Shown: positions 44,585-53,565, counted from the stretch's first letter. The stretch: 64,000 nt of DNA from Algoriphagus sp. PAP.12 (GCF_026652115.1 NZ_JAPPSQ010000003.1:124001-188000), one strand, 5' to 3'. Translations and numbers: made by a program. The notes: generated by a model from the sequence alone, not told the origin.

Positions 44585-45527
44585 ATGTTTGTATTGTTAT
44601 GAAACACTGAACGCAAGTCAAACAGGAGATTATCATTCCAAATGCGTCAAAGAATTTTTTGGGACTACACATGCCCCCGAGCTTCCCTACCAACTGTCCG
44701 AAATGGAAGTCTTGGCAAAGCAGGCAGCTGAAAGTTCCATAACGGTTCCTGGAGTTCAACCAAAATTGTCATTGGGATGGATAAAGACCGAACTGGAGAA
44801 TGGACATCAAGGCAGACTTACGATCCTAGATGCACTGGAGGGCATGTATATTCTGAAGCCACAAAATCTCCAATACCCCGAGATGCCAGAAAATGAGCAT
44901 CTCTCCATGAGGTTGGCAGAATTATTTAACATTGAAGTAGTGCCTTCTACTTTGATTCGATTGGCTTCAGGCGAATTGTCCTATCTCACCAAGCGAATAG
45001 ATCGCAAAGAGGATCATTCTAAAATCCACATGATTGATTTCTTGCAGATCTTGGAACTGGAAGACAAATACAAAGGGAATATGGAAACCTTGGGAAAAGC
45101 CATTGGTGAACTTTCAGTCAATACGCTACTTGACAAAATGAGATTCTTCGAGCTTGCTGTTTTTAACTACGTCATCGGCAATAATGACATGCACTTGAAG
45201 AATTTCTCAATGTGGCAAACTGAACAAGGCTGGGCTTTATCTCCTGCTTATGATTTACTCAATGTTAAAATCATCCTCCCAAAAGACAAGGAAGATACAG
45301 CACTATTGCTTGGAGGAAAAAAAATGAATTTCACCAAAGGGTATTTCGATAGATTAGGAGTGGTTTTAAAATTGAATGAGAAACAAGTCAATGGAGTCTA
45401 TAAACGACTTAAAAAATGGCTGCCAAAGGCTAACCAATTAATTGAAAAGTCTTTTCTCAGCAATGACCTTAAAACTGAATATAAAGAAAGGGTAAATTTG
45501 GGTGCCCAAAAATTTATTGAGGAATAA
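44577..45527 (+). CDS. hipT: HipT-like serine/threonine kinase toxin
   Basis: 316 residues. N-terminal zinc-knuckle-like CLYCYETLN...DYHSKC (4-24), then the HipA kinase core with a Gly-rich/ATP loop TVPGVQPKLSL, the catalytic loop GNNDMHLKNF (Asp and Asn of the HxxDxxxxN-like motif), and the metal-binding Asp in PAYDLLN. HipT-type kinases phosphorylate aminoacyl-tRNA synthetases and stop translation. The last gene before the right element end; a gap of 89 bases separates it from the 19-bp repeat. Confidence 0.85.
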   Translation: MNRCLYCYETLNASQTGDYHSKCVKEFFGTTHAPELPYQLSEMEVLAKQAAESSITVPGVQPKLSLGWIKTELENGHQGRLTILDALEGMYILKPQNLQYPEMPENEHLSMRLAELFNIEVVPSTLIRLASGELSYLTKRIDRKEDHSKIHMIDFLQILELEDKYKGNMETLGKAIGELSVNTLLDKMRFFELAVFNYVIGNNDMHLKNFSMWQTEQGWALSPAYDLLNVKIILPKDKEDTALLLGGKKMNFTKGYFDRLGVVLKLNEKQVNGVYKRLKKWLPKANQLIEKSFLSNDLKTEYKERVNLGAQKFIEE

Positions 45528-45616
45528 GGAGGGATAAATTCAGCACCATTTTTATATATAAAAAAAATCTAACCAAAATTAGAATAATCCTAAAAAACCA
45601 CTGCTTCTAGAATTTC

Positions 45617-45635
45617 TTGTACCGGATTTGTACCG
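45617..45635 (+). repeat. Right copy of 19-bp inner direct repeat
   Basis: TTGTACCGGATTTGTACCG, identical to 24274-24292, in the same orientation. It lies 38 bases inside the mnmE-like right end repeat, in an A+T-rich context. Confidence 0.75.
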
Positions 45636-45673
45636 ATTTTATATTATATAATTGTTTTTCAAATAGTTACACA

Positions 45674-45691
45674 TTCTGTATCGGGAAGTAA
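45674..45691 (+). repeat. Right end repeat of the mobile element (attR), relic of the mnmE 3' end
   Basis: TTCTGTATCGGGAAGTAA codes for FCIGK-stop in frame and differs from the mnmE end at 24136-24153 by three bases. It lies 23 bases before the convergent M48 protease gene. The sequence is close to the SGI1 attachment site in mnmE (thdF/trmE). Confidence 0.7.
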
Positions 45692-45714
45692 AACTTTCCT
45701 CTGTGCTTTTTGCA

Positions 45715-47763
45715 TTACTCTATTTCAAGTTCTTGTCTATGATTTTTTTTTCCAGTTTCCAGTGATTCCATATAAAGAAGCATTCCTTTTTTTATCTGGA
45801 ATCCATAAATATCCTGTAAACTGGAGAATCCATCTAAAGAATTGAGTAAGAGATTTAAATTATTTTGGAGATAGCTTTCATTTTCAAAATATGTCCATTC
45901 TTTTGAGACATATTGTTCAAAAATCTCTTTGAGTTCGATTGTATAAACATCTTCAAACCTCTTATCTAACAACAGCTTTCTAATCTTTTCTTTAAGTATT
46001 CCTTCATCCTTTTTGATTTCTCTAAAATTGGACTGGATTTTTATGAAAGGAGTATTATAGGATGTAAACTCTAGCCTTACATTTAATTCTTTGATCAGCT
46101 TTGAGTTCTCCTCTTGTTCCTTACTCACCTCTTCTAGATCCTTGTAATATCCTTCAAGCAAAGTAGGATTTTGAAGTTCTAATTCTTTCTTCAAAAAATA
46201 CTGAAATATCTCTTGATCGTGATCTTCAACAATTTTTGTGAGCTTAGATATTTTATCCTCAAGCTGGTCAATAACGGATCTCACTTGACTTTTTTTGAAC
46301 CGCTTACCTCTAAAATCGAATGTTTTTATCTGGTATCTCCCTGTTTCAATATGATTTAATATCTCAAGATCAGATTGAGCCATTATTTTCTGATTCACCC
46401 AATTCACAGCCTCACCACTGAAAAGATTTTCAATTGGAAGAACTTTCATTTTTTGAAGATCAAAAGACTTAAGCCTGGCAGTTGGATTTCGATAATCATA
46501 GTAGCCATTAAATATTTGAGGGTAAGAGTATTTAAAATAATTTTGTGTGAATTTTTCTTCAAATTCATCTTGAGATATAAACTCCGCCTCTCCAGTAAAT
46601 TTGCAGGAACTAAGTAAATGAGAAGTTAATTCCACTTCCAAATTAACTATATCTACAAAACAGGTCCTTGCCGAAATAGCACTCCCTTCCACAGTCGGAA
46701 TATGAAGTGACATTAAACGCTCAATTCTATCTTCATCTGTTGGATGGGACGCCCATTGATCTTTGATCATCAATTCAGAACTTACTGGAATATATTCCAA
46801 ACTCTTTTGAGAAAACAAAAATTCCATGACAAAGCGATGGTTATTATAGATATTCTGAGGTATCCGGTTGAAAGGAATTTCATTATCGTAATAATTAAAA
46901 ACATCCTGAAGAGCCAAAGATGCAGGACTAAATTTGTGAAATGAGTTCGCCAATGGTTCTCCTCCAGTTACATAAGCGGCTATTTCATCTGCATGAAATT
47001 CCATTTCCCTCGAAAGGGCCATAAAGTTTTTATTGACCAAAGAATACATTCCTTTCAACACCCATTGCGCACCTTGAGCAACTTTAAATGCCAACCCAAC
47101 AAACAGCGAAAAGTAACCACTGATACCGGCCCATTTTGAAGCTAAACTTTCATAAGAATCATTTTCATATAAAAGGTTATAGATTAATTCATTTACATAA
47201 TAAACATAGCTCCCAACCTTCATTGAACTCTGGGAAAAATGCCCGAATTCATGTGCTAATACAGCTTTAAACTCTTCTACACTTAATGTATTCACCAACC
47301 CCATTCCGATTGTAAGATTTTTTCGGGTTGGAAAAATCATACTCAGAAGGTTGGAATCGTAAAAAACAGAAGCATTTACTTCATTAGATAAATAAACACG
47401 CCTCGGAAATTGCGTACCTACTTGTCCGATAATATCTTCCAATATCTCTTTTAATATGGGTTGTGAATTTAGATCAAGCTCAACTAAATGTGAACGATCC
47501 ACTTTATAACTTTTGAATAGAAACTTGAAAAGGAAAAGAACAATGAGCACCCCCAAACTGACCAGGCCCAAAGCCAACATGAGCAGAGCAAAATTAAAAT
47601 GAAATGAAACGAGAGCTATTGCTCCTAAAACACATAAACAGAGTATTGCGATTGCTGAAATTACCATCAAAAAATAAACAACAATAAATAATGCTATAGC
47701 TAAAACTGCAGAAGTTGTATGCTTTCTGAATTGAGCAGAAGGAATTACGAGAATCTTTTTCAT
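45715..47763 (-). CDS. M48-family membrane metalloprotease
   Basis: About 682 residues from MKKILVIPSAQF; an upstream in-frame start at 47781 adds six residues. Two N-terminal membrane segments (about 17-54 and 60-82), the zinc motif HEFGH (H171, E172, H175 in this numbering) and a third ligand in MEFHADEIAAYV. The second half is a long helical region (about residues 430-640), unusual for HtpX-sized M48 members. Likely a membrane-bound protease of quality control or signalling type. No partner in the neighbourhood. Confidence 0.88.
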   Translation of the reverse strand: MKKILVIPSAQFRKHTTSAVLAIALFIVVYFLMVISAIAILCLCVLGAIALVSFHFNFALLMLALGLVSLGVLIVLFLFKFLFKSYKVDRSHLVELDLNSQPILKEILEDIIGQVGTQFPRRVYLSNEVNASVFYDSNLLSMIFPTRKNLTIGMGLVNTLSVEEFKAVLAHEFGHFSQSSMKVGSYVYYVNELIYNLLYENDSYESLASKWAGISGYFSLFVGLAFKVAQGAQWVLKGMYSLVNKNFMALSREMEFHADEIAAYVTGGEPLANSFHKFSPASLALQDVFNYYDNEIPFNRIPQNIYNNHRFVMEFLFSQKSLEYIPVSSELMIKDQWASHPTDEDRIERLMSLHIPTVEGSAISARTCFVDIVNLEVELTSHLLSSCKFTGEAEFISQDEFEEKFTQNYFKYSYPQIFNGYYDYRNPTARLKSFDLQKMKVLPIENLFSGEAVNWVNQKIMAQSDLEILNHIETGRYQIKTFDFRGKRFKKSQVRSVIDQLEDKISKLTKIVEDHDQEIFQYFLKKELELQNPTLLEGYYKDLEEVSKEQEENSKLIKELNVRLEFTSYNTPFIKIQSNFREIKKDEGILKEKIRKLLLDKRFEDVYTIELKEIFEQYVSKEWTYFENESYLQNNLNLLLNSLDGFSSLQDIYGFQIKKGMLLYMESLETGKKNHRQELEIE

Positions 47764-48037
47764 AAAAATATTTACTACCAATATGGTGAATATTTAAAGA
47801 AGGTATTTCTGTTTTCCTAAAAAAATAATTCTCAAACACTAAAATTTAAGAGTCATAAAAAAATCAATTGCCCCCCCCCACTAGGCGTAGTCAAATCGGT
47901 AGACGGGAATGGGCGGGATTTTCAATTCCACTATGGAAATCATGCAGGGACAAGTTTATCAAGGTACTTTCACCGCATAAGGTAGGAATAAAGTGTTGAC
48001 CGCAGTACGTGAAAATCTAACTTTCGGAGTAAGTAAT

Positions 48038-48125
48038 TTATTTCTAGACACATAAGAAATATTTATAAGGAAGGCGAATTGGATAGGCAGTCAACTGTTG
48101 CACAAGATGCAATACTTCAAATGGA
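48038..48125 (+). pseudogene. Remnant of a second RhuM-family gene
   Basis: About 88 bases repeat 42864-42951 of the RhuM-Fic gene; the first 49 bases are identical and the rest has a few substitutions. It encodes the segment ...SRHIRNIYKEGELDRQSTVAQDAILQMDG, then runs into unrelated sequence. It lies outside the element boundary. Confidence 0.75.
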
Positions 48126-48247
48126 TGGTCTTCGAAATTTACCGAGTATGAAAAAAGCTCAATTTGAGATTTTACCATCAGGAACAATTGATAAAAATAG
48201 GGTTCAATATACCCCTCATTTATATGACCTTAATACAACTACTTTTC

Positions 48248-48272
48248 AACTACCGATTATTTCTCGGTAGTT
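48248..48272. other. 9-bp perfect hairpin
   Basis: AACTACCGA pairs with TCGGTAGTT around a 7-base loop. Not followed by a T-run, so a terminator is unlikely. Confidence 0.4.
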
Positions 48273-48472
48273 CCCAAACAGGGAAGAAAGGCATTTTTAT
48301 AATATAGTAATTTAATAGAACAGCCCGAAAAGAACAGAACGTGAACATATCAAAACAATCTAAAAAATCCTGGAATTGGAGTAGGATTCAACTACCCGGA
48401 ATTTCCCGATAGTTCAACTTGAGAGGAAAAGAATTTCTCTTATTTTTACCATAGACCTAAACCTAATAACCT

Positions 48473-50308
48473 ATGCAAAAGACTTTTCTTATTCCGCTAT
48501 TCCTTTGCCTCGTAATTCCTATTGCACAAGCACAACAAGGAACCAAAGAGCGAATCAAAGTTCATAGCAAAGCGCTAGAGGGCAACTTGATTGGTGATCC
48601 AGCAGATCGGGATGTAACTGTTTACCTTCCTCCTTCCTATCAAACAAATCCTGACAAACATTTCCCGGTTCTCTATATGCTGCATGGGTTTACCGACTCT
48701 GATTCTAAGTGGTTTGGTTGGGAGGACCACTGGATCAACTTACAAAATGTAATAGAAAAGTCTCTCTCAGAAGGAGGTTCAAAGGAGATGATTGTAGTCA
48801 TGCCAAATGCCTACAATACATTTAAAGGAAGCATGTATGCAAGTTCGTCAACAGTCGGGGATTGGGAAACCTTCGTCACTAAAGAACTGGTCAGCTACAT
48901 AGACGCAAAATATCGTACTCTACCCAACAAAGCCAGTCGAGGACTTGCCGGACACTCCATGGGAGGCTATGGAACACTCCGCCTAGGAATGAAATACCCG
49001 GAAGTTTATTCTGCAATCTATGCTTTGAGTCCATGTTGTATGGATGGTGGAGCTACTACAAATCCTGAATTGATTTCCAAACTGGAAAAATTCACCCCAG
49101 ATCAAATCCAAGCGGCCTCATTTTTTGAAATAGCGGCCTTGGCAACCTCTGCCGCTTTTGCCCCAAATCCTCAAAATCCTCCTTTCTATCTGGACCTCCC
49201 AGCCAAAGACGGATCACCTCGACAAGACATCATCAATAAGATAATAGCCAATCGGACTCTCACTACAATCGATCAATATATCCCCAACTTGAAAAGACTC
49301 AAAGCCATTGGGATGGATGCCGGAACAGAAGACACAGGCATCAGTGCGGCTACCAAAAAGCTGCATGAGATTTTGGATTCTTATCAGATCGAACACCTCT
49401 ATGAAAGCTATGAAGGTGATCATATCAATCGAATTGCCGAGCGCATAGAAACTAAAGCCCTACCATTCTTTTCAGAGCATCTGATTTTTCAGAATAGCAC
49501 GGAAAGCGAGATCATTGAAGACGGAGGTACAGGTGAGTATCCAGCATTAATGACATCCGAAACTAGTCTACCTACACATACCATTTTTAGACCTCAAAAC
49601 ATTGAAGCTTTTGGTGGAGCCAATAAGCTTCCTGTAATCGCCTGGGGCAATGGCGCGTGTTTCGACTCCCCCTGGGAACATCTCAACTTCCTGAATGAAA
49701 TAGCTTCTCATGGCTTCTTGGTAGTTGCTATTGGAACTATGCCCAAGCAAACTGAGGTTCGGTCCAAATCGCAAAAACTTTTGGACGCTATCGATTGGGC
49801 CATAAGTCAAAATAATGATCCTACCAGTCCCTATTTCCAAAAGATTGATACCCAACACATTGCAGTGAGCGGGATGTCCTGTGGAGGACTGCAGACACTT
49901 GAAGTGGCAGGAGACCCTAGGATCACTACCGTTGGAGTATTCAACAGTGGAGTTTTGGCTAATCCCGGAGCCGGAATGCCTGCCATGCCTCAAGTCACCA
50001 AAGATCAATTAATTAACATCAAAGTCCCTACCCTCTATTTACTGGGAGGAAAATCTGATATCGCATACGAAAATGGAATGGATGATTTCAAACGAATTAA
50101 TCATATCCCCATCTTTGTAGGTAATCTCGATGTAGGTCATGGAGGTACCTATTCAAAACCCCATGGTGGAGAGTTTGCAAAAGTTGCTCTAAAGTGGTAT
50201 CAATGGCAATTGAAAGGAGATGAAGTTGCGGGCAAACTTTTTACCGGCAACCCTCCCGGATTGGCCAAATCCGAAGGTTGGATCGTGGAAAAGAAAAATA
50301 TGGATTGA
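48473..50308 (+). CDS. Secreted double alpha/beta-hydrolase (esterase + dienelactone/chlorophyllase-like)
   Basis: 611 residues. Signal peptide [21 protein letters not shown]. Domain 1 (about 25-340) is an esterase-D-like fold: LYMLHGFTD, nucleophile elbow GHSMGG (S162), and a His near GDHIN. Domain 2 (about 350-605) is another alpha/beta-hydrolase with [14 protein letters not shown] and nucleophile elbow GMSCGG (S469), as in chlorophyllase/PET-hydrolase-type enzymes. Probably periplasmic or secreted. Substrates are unknown. Its stop is 6 bases from the convergent serine-hydrolase gene. Confidence 0.82.
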   Translation: MQKTFLIPLFLCLVIPIAQAQQGTKERIKVHSKALEGNLIGDPADRDVTVYLPPSYQTNPDKHFPVLYMLHGFTDSDSKWFGWEDHWINLQNVIEKSLSEGGSKEMIVVMPNAYNTFKGSMYASSSTVGDWETFVTKELVSYIDAKYRTLPNKASRGLAGHSMGGYGTLRLGMKYPEVYSAIYALSPCCMDGGATTNPELISKLEKFTPDQIQAASFFEIAALATSAAFAPNPQNPPFYLDLPAKDGSPRQDIINKIIANRTLTTIDQYIPNLKRLKAIGMDAGTEDTGISAATKKLHEILDSYQIEHLYESYEGDHINRIAERIETKALPFFSEHLIFQNSTESEIIEDGGTGEYPALMTSETSLPTHTIFRPQNIEAFGGANKLPVIAWGNGACFDSPWEHLNFLNEIASHGFLVVAIGTMPKQTEVRSKSQKLLDAIDWAISQNNDPTSPYFQKIDTQHIAVSGMSCGGLQTLEVAGDPRITTVGVFNSGVLANPGAGMPAMPQVTKDQLINIKVPTLYLLGGKSDIAYENGMDDFKRINHIPIFVGNLDVGHGGTYSKPHGGEFAKVALKWYQWQLKGDEVAGKLFTGNPPGLAKSEGWIVEKKNMD

Positions 50309-50314
50309 TACACC

Positions 50315-51610
50315 TTATTGCTTTTCCGCTCTATAGAAAACATCCATCAAAGCAGTTCGAATATTTAAGTCATACAACTTTTGGTGAGATCTGGATGGGT
50401 AAACCCGATTAGACAGGAATATATAAGTGATCTTTTTGACTGGATCGGCCCATACAAAAGTTCCGGTGAATCCGGAGTGTCCAAAACTTTCCGGACTAGC
50501 CAAAGGCGAAGGATAAGCTTCTGACAGAGGAAGTTCTGAATTATTCAAGAGTGGCTTATCAAATCCCAGACCTCTACGGTTGCCGTTCTCTGGATATTGT
50601 ACTTCGGTAAATTCTTTTACGACATCTGGAGAAATGAGCTGCTTTCCATCCACACTCCCATAGTTTTGATACAAGAGCATTAATTTAGCCAAATCGTCTG
50701 CTGTCGCAAAAAGACCAGCATTTCCAGAAACCCCACCTTTTAAGGAGGCATTTTCATCATGCACCCAGCCTTTTACCAAGGTTTTTCTGAAAAGTGAATC
50801 TACCTCTGTTGGGACGATCGGGTTCGTAATATTATTATTCAATGGTAGATACCCCAATGTATGGGCCCCGATTGGACCATAGAAGTTCTCTTTCAAATAG
50901 GTCTGGTAATCAGTTCCGGTAATTTGCTCGATCAAGCTTGGGAAAATCAAAAAAGTAAGTCCCGAATAGAGGTATTTTTTATCATCTGAAACTTCAGACC
51001 GATTGATAATTCGGCTCATTTTCTTCTCAAAGCGATCATTGATAAAGATCCCATCGTAGACTTGTCCTTGAAATCGATTATTTGGGGAGTCATGAACAAA
51101 CCTCTTTTTGACCTTTCCATTTTTCTTCACCACCTCATTCAAAAAAACAATGTAAGGCATCAAACCGGCTTGATGGGCCAAAATCTCTCGAAGCGTTAGG
51201 TCCCTTTTGTCTTTCCGCTTTCTCCAAGGTTCCCAATAGGTACTAAATGGCTTATCCAGATTCAATTTCCCTTCATCCACCAGTTTCATAAGCGCAGGTA
51301 ATGGTCCGGAAATCTTGGTTACTGAAGCCAAATCATACAAATCATTCAATGCAACAGGCTGAATCTTGTCATAAGTATGATAGCCATAAGCTTTATGAAA
51401 AATGACTGTATCGTTTTTCGCGATCAACAATTGAGCTCCTGGAAATGCCAGGCTATCGATTCCCATTTGCATAATTGAGTCCACTTTCTGATTGATGAAA
51501 TTTTCATCAAAGCCCATTTTTGTGGGAGTAGCTTGCACAAGCTCTCGCTGTGCAAATCCAAGCTGAATTACCAAAGCAAACAAGAAAAGCGAAGTGAAGA
51601 TTTTTTTCAT
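50315..51610 (-). CDS. Beta-lactamase-type serine hydrolase (class C/PBP4* family)
   Basis: About 431 residues from MKKIFTSLFLFALVIQLGFAQ, a signal peptide; the ATG upstream at 51643 adds 11 residues before it and is rejected. SxxK motif SVTK (S96-K99), the Y-x-N equivalent YSG in KYLYSGLTF, and the KTG-equivalent HSGFTG. LREILAHQAGLMPYI is the family-typical segment. It may act on peptidoglycan or esters; antibiotic resistance should not be assumed. Convergent with the double hydrolase. Confidence 0.88.
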   Translation of the reverse strand: MKKIFTSLFLFALVIQLGFAQRELVQATPTKMGFDENFINQKVDSIMQMGIDSLAFPGAQLLIAKNDTVIFHKAYGYHTYDKIQPVALNDLYDLASVTKISGPLPALMKLVDEGKLNLDKPFSTYWEPWRKRKDKRDLTLREILAHQAGLMPYIVFLNEVVKKNGKVKKRFVHDSPNNRFQGQVYDGIFINDRFEKKMSRIINRSEVSDDKKYLYSGLTFLIFPSLIEQITGTDYQTYLKENFYGPIGAHTLGYLPLNNNITNPIVPTEVDSLFRKTLVKGWVHDENASLKGGVSGNAGLFATADDLAKLMLLYQNYGSVDGKQLISPDVVKEFTEVQYPENGNRRGLGFDKPLLNNSELPLSEAYPSPLASPESFGHSGFTGTFVWADPVKKITYIFLSNRVYPSRSHQKLYDLNIRTALMDVFYRAEKQ

Positions 51611-51842
51611 GCTAAAAGGATCGTGATTCATAATCTTTTGCAAAATAATTGGTAAAATCTAATCGACTCAACCTCTCAAAAAAAACCCAAAACAATTTGT
51701 AATTCTTATTTTGAAAGCCTTGTATCATTCATCAAAACCTAAGCGTCTTTTTATTAAAAATCAGCCTCAAAAAAGATTTTACTGGATTAAACTCTCATTA
51801 TATTTTCCATATAAATGGAATTTACTTTTCCCAAAAAATAAA

Positions 51843-52358
51843 ATGAAGCAATCCCTACTTAACCTTGCCTTATTCCTTTCAATTTTTGTGTTCTTCAGCT
51901 GTAAAGACGATTCAGAATCTCCCCAAATGAGTGTTGATCACTATGTTTCTTTATTGAAGGCTGAAAAATATGAAAATTGGGAACTTCCGGAATTCAACGC
52001 AAATGATATTCCAAAGCTTTTGGCTTATAGAAATGATACTCAAAGTATTTCCAATTTTCCGAGGAAACCTATCTCCTCTTCTATCACATCAGAATGTACA
52101 CTTGGAATGTATGTTTTATGGACAGTCGAATCAATTCGGGCCAGATCTTTTGGGAGTGAATATTTGACGGGTACATTTCCCTCTCAAAACCCTGTAGTTA
52201 AGGAAAAAGAAACTTTAGAATTTGTTGAACAAACTAATCTAGTGCAACAGGAAATTGGAAACGCCTACTTCAACTGGTGGGAAACAAATAAGGAAAAAGA
52301 TTTTTCAGAGTTCAATCAAATAGACCCATTGGAAACAACCGATTTTCGTTGGCATTAA
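51843..52358 (+). CDS. DUF4943-like lipoprotein, 171 aa
   Basis: Starts at the ATG giving MKQSLLNLALFLSIFVFFSCKDD with lipobox FSC. The mature part has SVDHYVSLLKAEKYENWELPEFNANDIPKLLAYRND and CTLGMYVLWTVESIRA, a DUF4943-like pattern found in Bacteroidota. Function unknown. A longer TTG-initiated reading from 51711 is rejected because the lipoprotein signal would be internal. Confidence 0.7.
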   Translation: MKQSLLNLALFLSIFVFFSCKDDSESPQMSVDHYVSLLKAEKYENWELPEFNANDIPKLLAYRNDTQSISNFPRKPISSSITSECTLGMYVLWTVESIRARSFGSEYLTGTFPSQNPVVKEKETLEFVEQTNLVQQEIGNAYFNWWETNKEKDFSEFNQIDPLETTDFRWH

Positions 52359-52393
52359 TCCATTCAATTTTAATCATCCACAAAGTCGAAATC

Positions 52394-52612
52394 TTAAGAC
52401 TCTTTCCCCTTCAATAAGGCATAAATAGCCATGGCATGGCCATGTCCTAATTCAAACTCTTCCTTCAACCAATTTGTAATTTGAGTGGCCTTCACATCAG
52501 ATTTGATTTTACCATTTTCGGTGAAACCTTTGGCTTCGGCCATCTCTTTGAAATCCGATGGAGACTTTCCTGTTTTTGCTTGGATATTATCCAGATAGGC
52601 TTGAAATGACAT
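52394..52612 (-). CDS. DUF4287 domain protein, 72 aa
   Basis: The whole protein (MSFQAYLDNIQAKTGKSPSDFKEMAEAKGF, then KATQITNWLKEEFELGHGHAMAIYALLKG) matches the DUF4287 pattern. Small soluble protein of unknown function. It lies 68 bases downstream of the EndoU-type gene. It could be an immunity protein in principle, but DUF4287 is widespread without toxins, so the simpler reading is an unrelated gene. Confidence 0.85.
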   Translation of the reverse strand: MSFQAYLDNIQAKTGKSPSDFKEMAEAKGFTENGKIKSDVKATQITNWLKEEFELGHGHAMAIYALLKGKES

Positions 52613-52680
52613 AAAGTTGGTGGCTATAAATTGTTAATAGTTTACCCTAAAAATGATTTTGAGTCCATAAAAAAAATGAA

Positions 52681-53556
52681 TTAATCGATTGAAGGGAAAA
52701 TTGTTCCACCGCTCTTCACCAATGTGATGGCATCAACACTTTTGGTAGTGATTTTACCAGCACCACTCCTAGTTTCAATGGCATCTTTCACATCGCTTTC
52801 ACTCCAAGTATCAGGGAAAAAAGTGGATTTCTCAACTTTTACACTTCCTTTTATAACGTCTTTTTTTGCATTAGTTTCTGCTTTAATATCTTCCACTTTA
52901 TCATCTCTTACTTTTACTTGTTCTTCATAAAAGCCAGAAACGCTTCTACCTTCTACTCCTGTTCCTTCTAGCCAAGATTCATCACCTTTCCCCTTCCAAT
53001 GATAACCTGTTGGCTTCTTTTTTCCTGAGTTGAAATCTCCTCGCCAAATATGCTTCCAAGTCTGGCTAGGAAGCAATTTCCTTTCAGGTGGCATAGCCTC
53101 TTTTCCACCTTCCAGATATTTCTCAACAGAATTTTCTAAATCTTTTATATCCTGATCATCAATCACTCCATCTTGTTTTAATTTCGGCTTGGTTCTACGA
53201 TCCTCATCGGAATCGTTATCTATCCCAATTTGATTATACAATTCACGAAGAGCATCACCTTTTCGCAATAATGGGTTTCCTCCTGAAAAATACCAACTCA
53301 CATATTTCTTGGCGGAGTCCAATTGCCCAGTTCCCAATTTCGCACGTTGTATTATTTCAGGTGAATTTGAATCAGCTTGAAACTGATGCAATTTTCCTTG
53401 AACCACAGGTTTTCCTGAATTGACTAAGTGAGCAAATTGCCTCTGAACAGTTGTCTCTGGACGATGATCAGAAAACTGAAAAGCAGGATTGTTTTTGCCA
53501 GGCAAATTTTGATTCCTCACATTTTCCTTTGGTGATTTACTATGGTGATGTCCCAT
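52681..53556 (-). CDS. Probable eCIS-associated effector with C-terminal EndoU-type nuclease
   Basis: 291 residues. An N-terminal segment with FQFSDHRPETTVQRQFAHLVNS (about 26-47) matches the motif in the DUF4157 protein next door ([22 protein letters not shown]). The C-terminal half (about 165-291) fits bacterial EndoU nucleases: H169 (WKHIWRGDF), H186 (TGYHWKGKG), STFFPDTWS (244-252). This is the EndoU ribonuclease fold used by many polymorphic toxins. It is probably a cargo of the contractile injection system. The C-terminus may be shorter than in canonical EndoU. No clear immunity gene is adjacent. Confidence 0.7.
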   Translation of the reverse strand: MGHHHSKSPKENVRNQNLPGKNNPAFQFSDHRPETTVQRQFAHLVNSGKPVVQGKLHQFQADSNSPEIIQRAKLGTGQLDSAKKYVSWYFSGGNPLLRKGDALRELYNQIGIDNDSDEDRRTKPKLKQDGVIDDQDIKDLENSVEKYLEGGKEAMPPERKLLPSQTWKHIWRGDFNSGKKKPTGYHWKGKGDESWLEGTGVEGRSVSGFYEEQVKVRDDKVEDIKAETNAKKDVIKGSVKVEKSTFFPDTWSESDVKDAIETRSGAGKITTKSVDAITLVKSGGTIFPSID

Positions 53557-53565
53557 CGTATAACC

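Larger units (their letters stand above)
24136..45691. mobile_element. Integrated mobilizable element, about 21.5 kb, in the 3' end of mnmE
   Basis: Boundaries are inferred from the duplicated mnmE 3' end (24136-24153 and 45674-45691), with a perfect 19-bp direct repeat just inside (24274-24292 and 45617-45635). Contents in order are recombination genes, primase-helicase, candidate oriT with MobC and relaxase, an expanded type I restriction operon, an HNH nuclease, a TAC-type toxin-antitoxin module, a broken RhuM-Fic gene and a HipBST module. No conjugative type IV secretion genes are seen, so it is probably mobilised by a helper element. Genes to the left (mnmE) and right (M48 protease) look chromosomal. 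Confidence 0.8.
47764..48472. other. 709-bp intergenic region with gene debris
   Basis: No intact gene. It contains a run of nine C (47871-47879), a duplicated RhuM fragment (48038-48125), a perfect 9-bp hairpin (48248-48272) and a weaker related hairpin near 48390-48415. Confidence 0.5.

Noticed and set aside
47871..47879. Run of nine C as a phase-variation tract
   Set aside because: It lies between genes and not in a coding or promoter position that would switch a product; it may also be a sequencing artefact.
48079..48270. 63-residue open frame
   Set aside because: It begins inside the RhuM remnant and then reads unrelated sequence; a fragment and not a gene.
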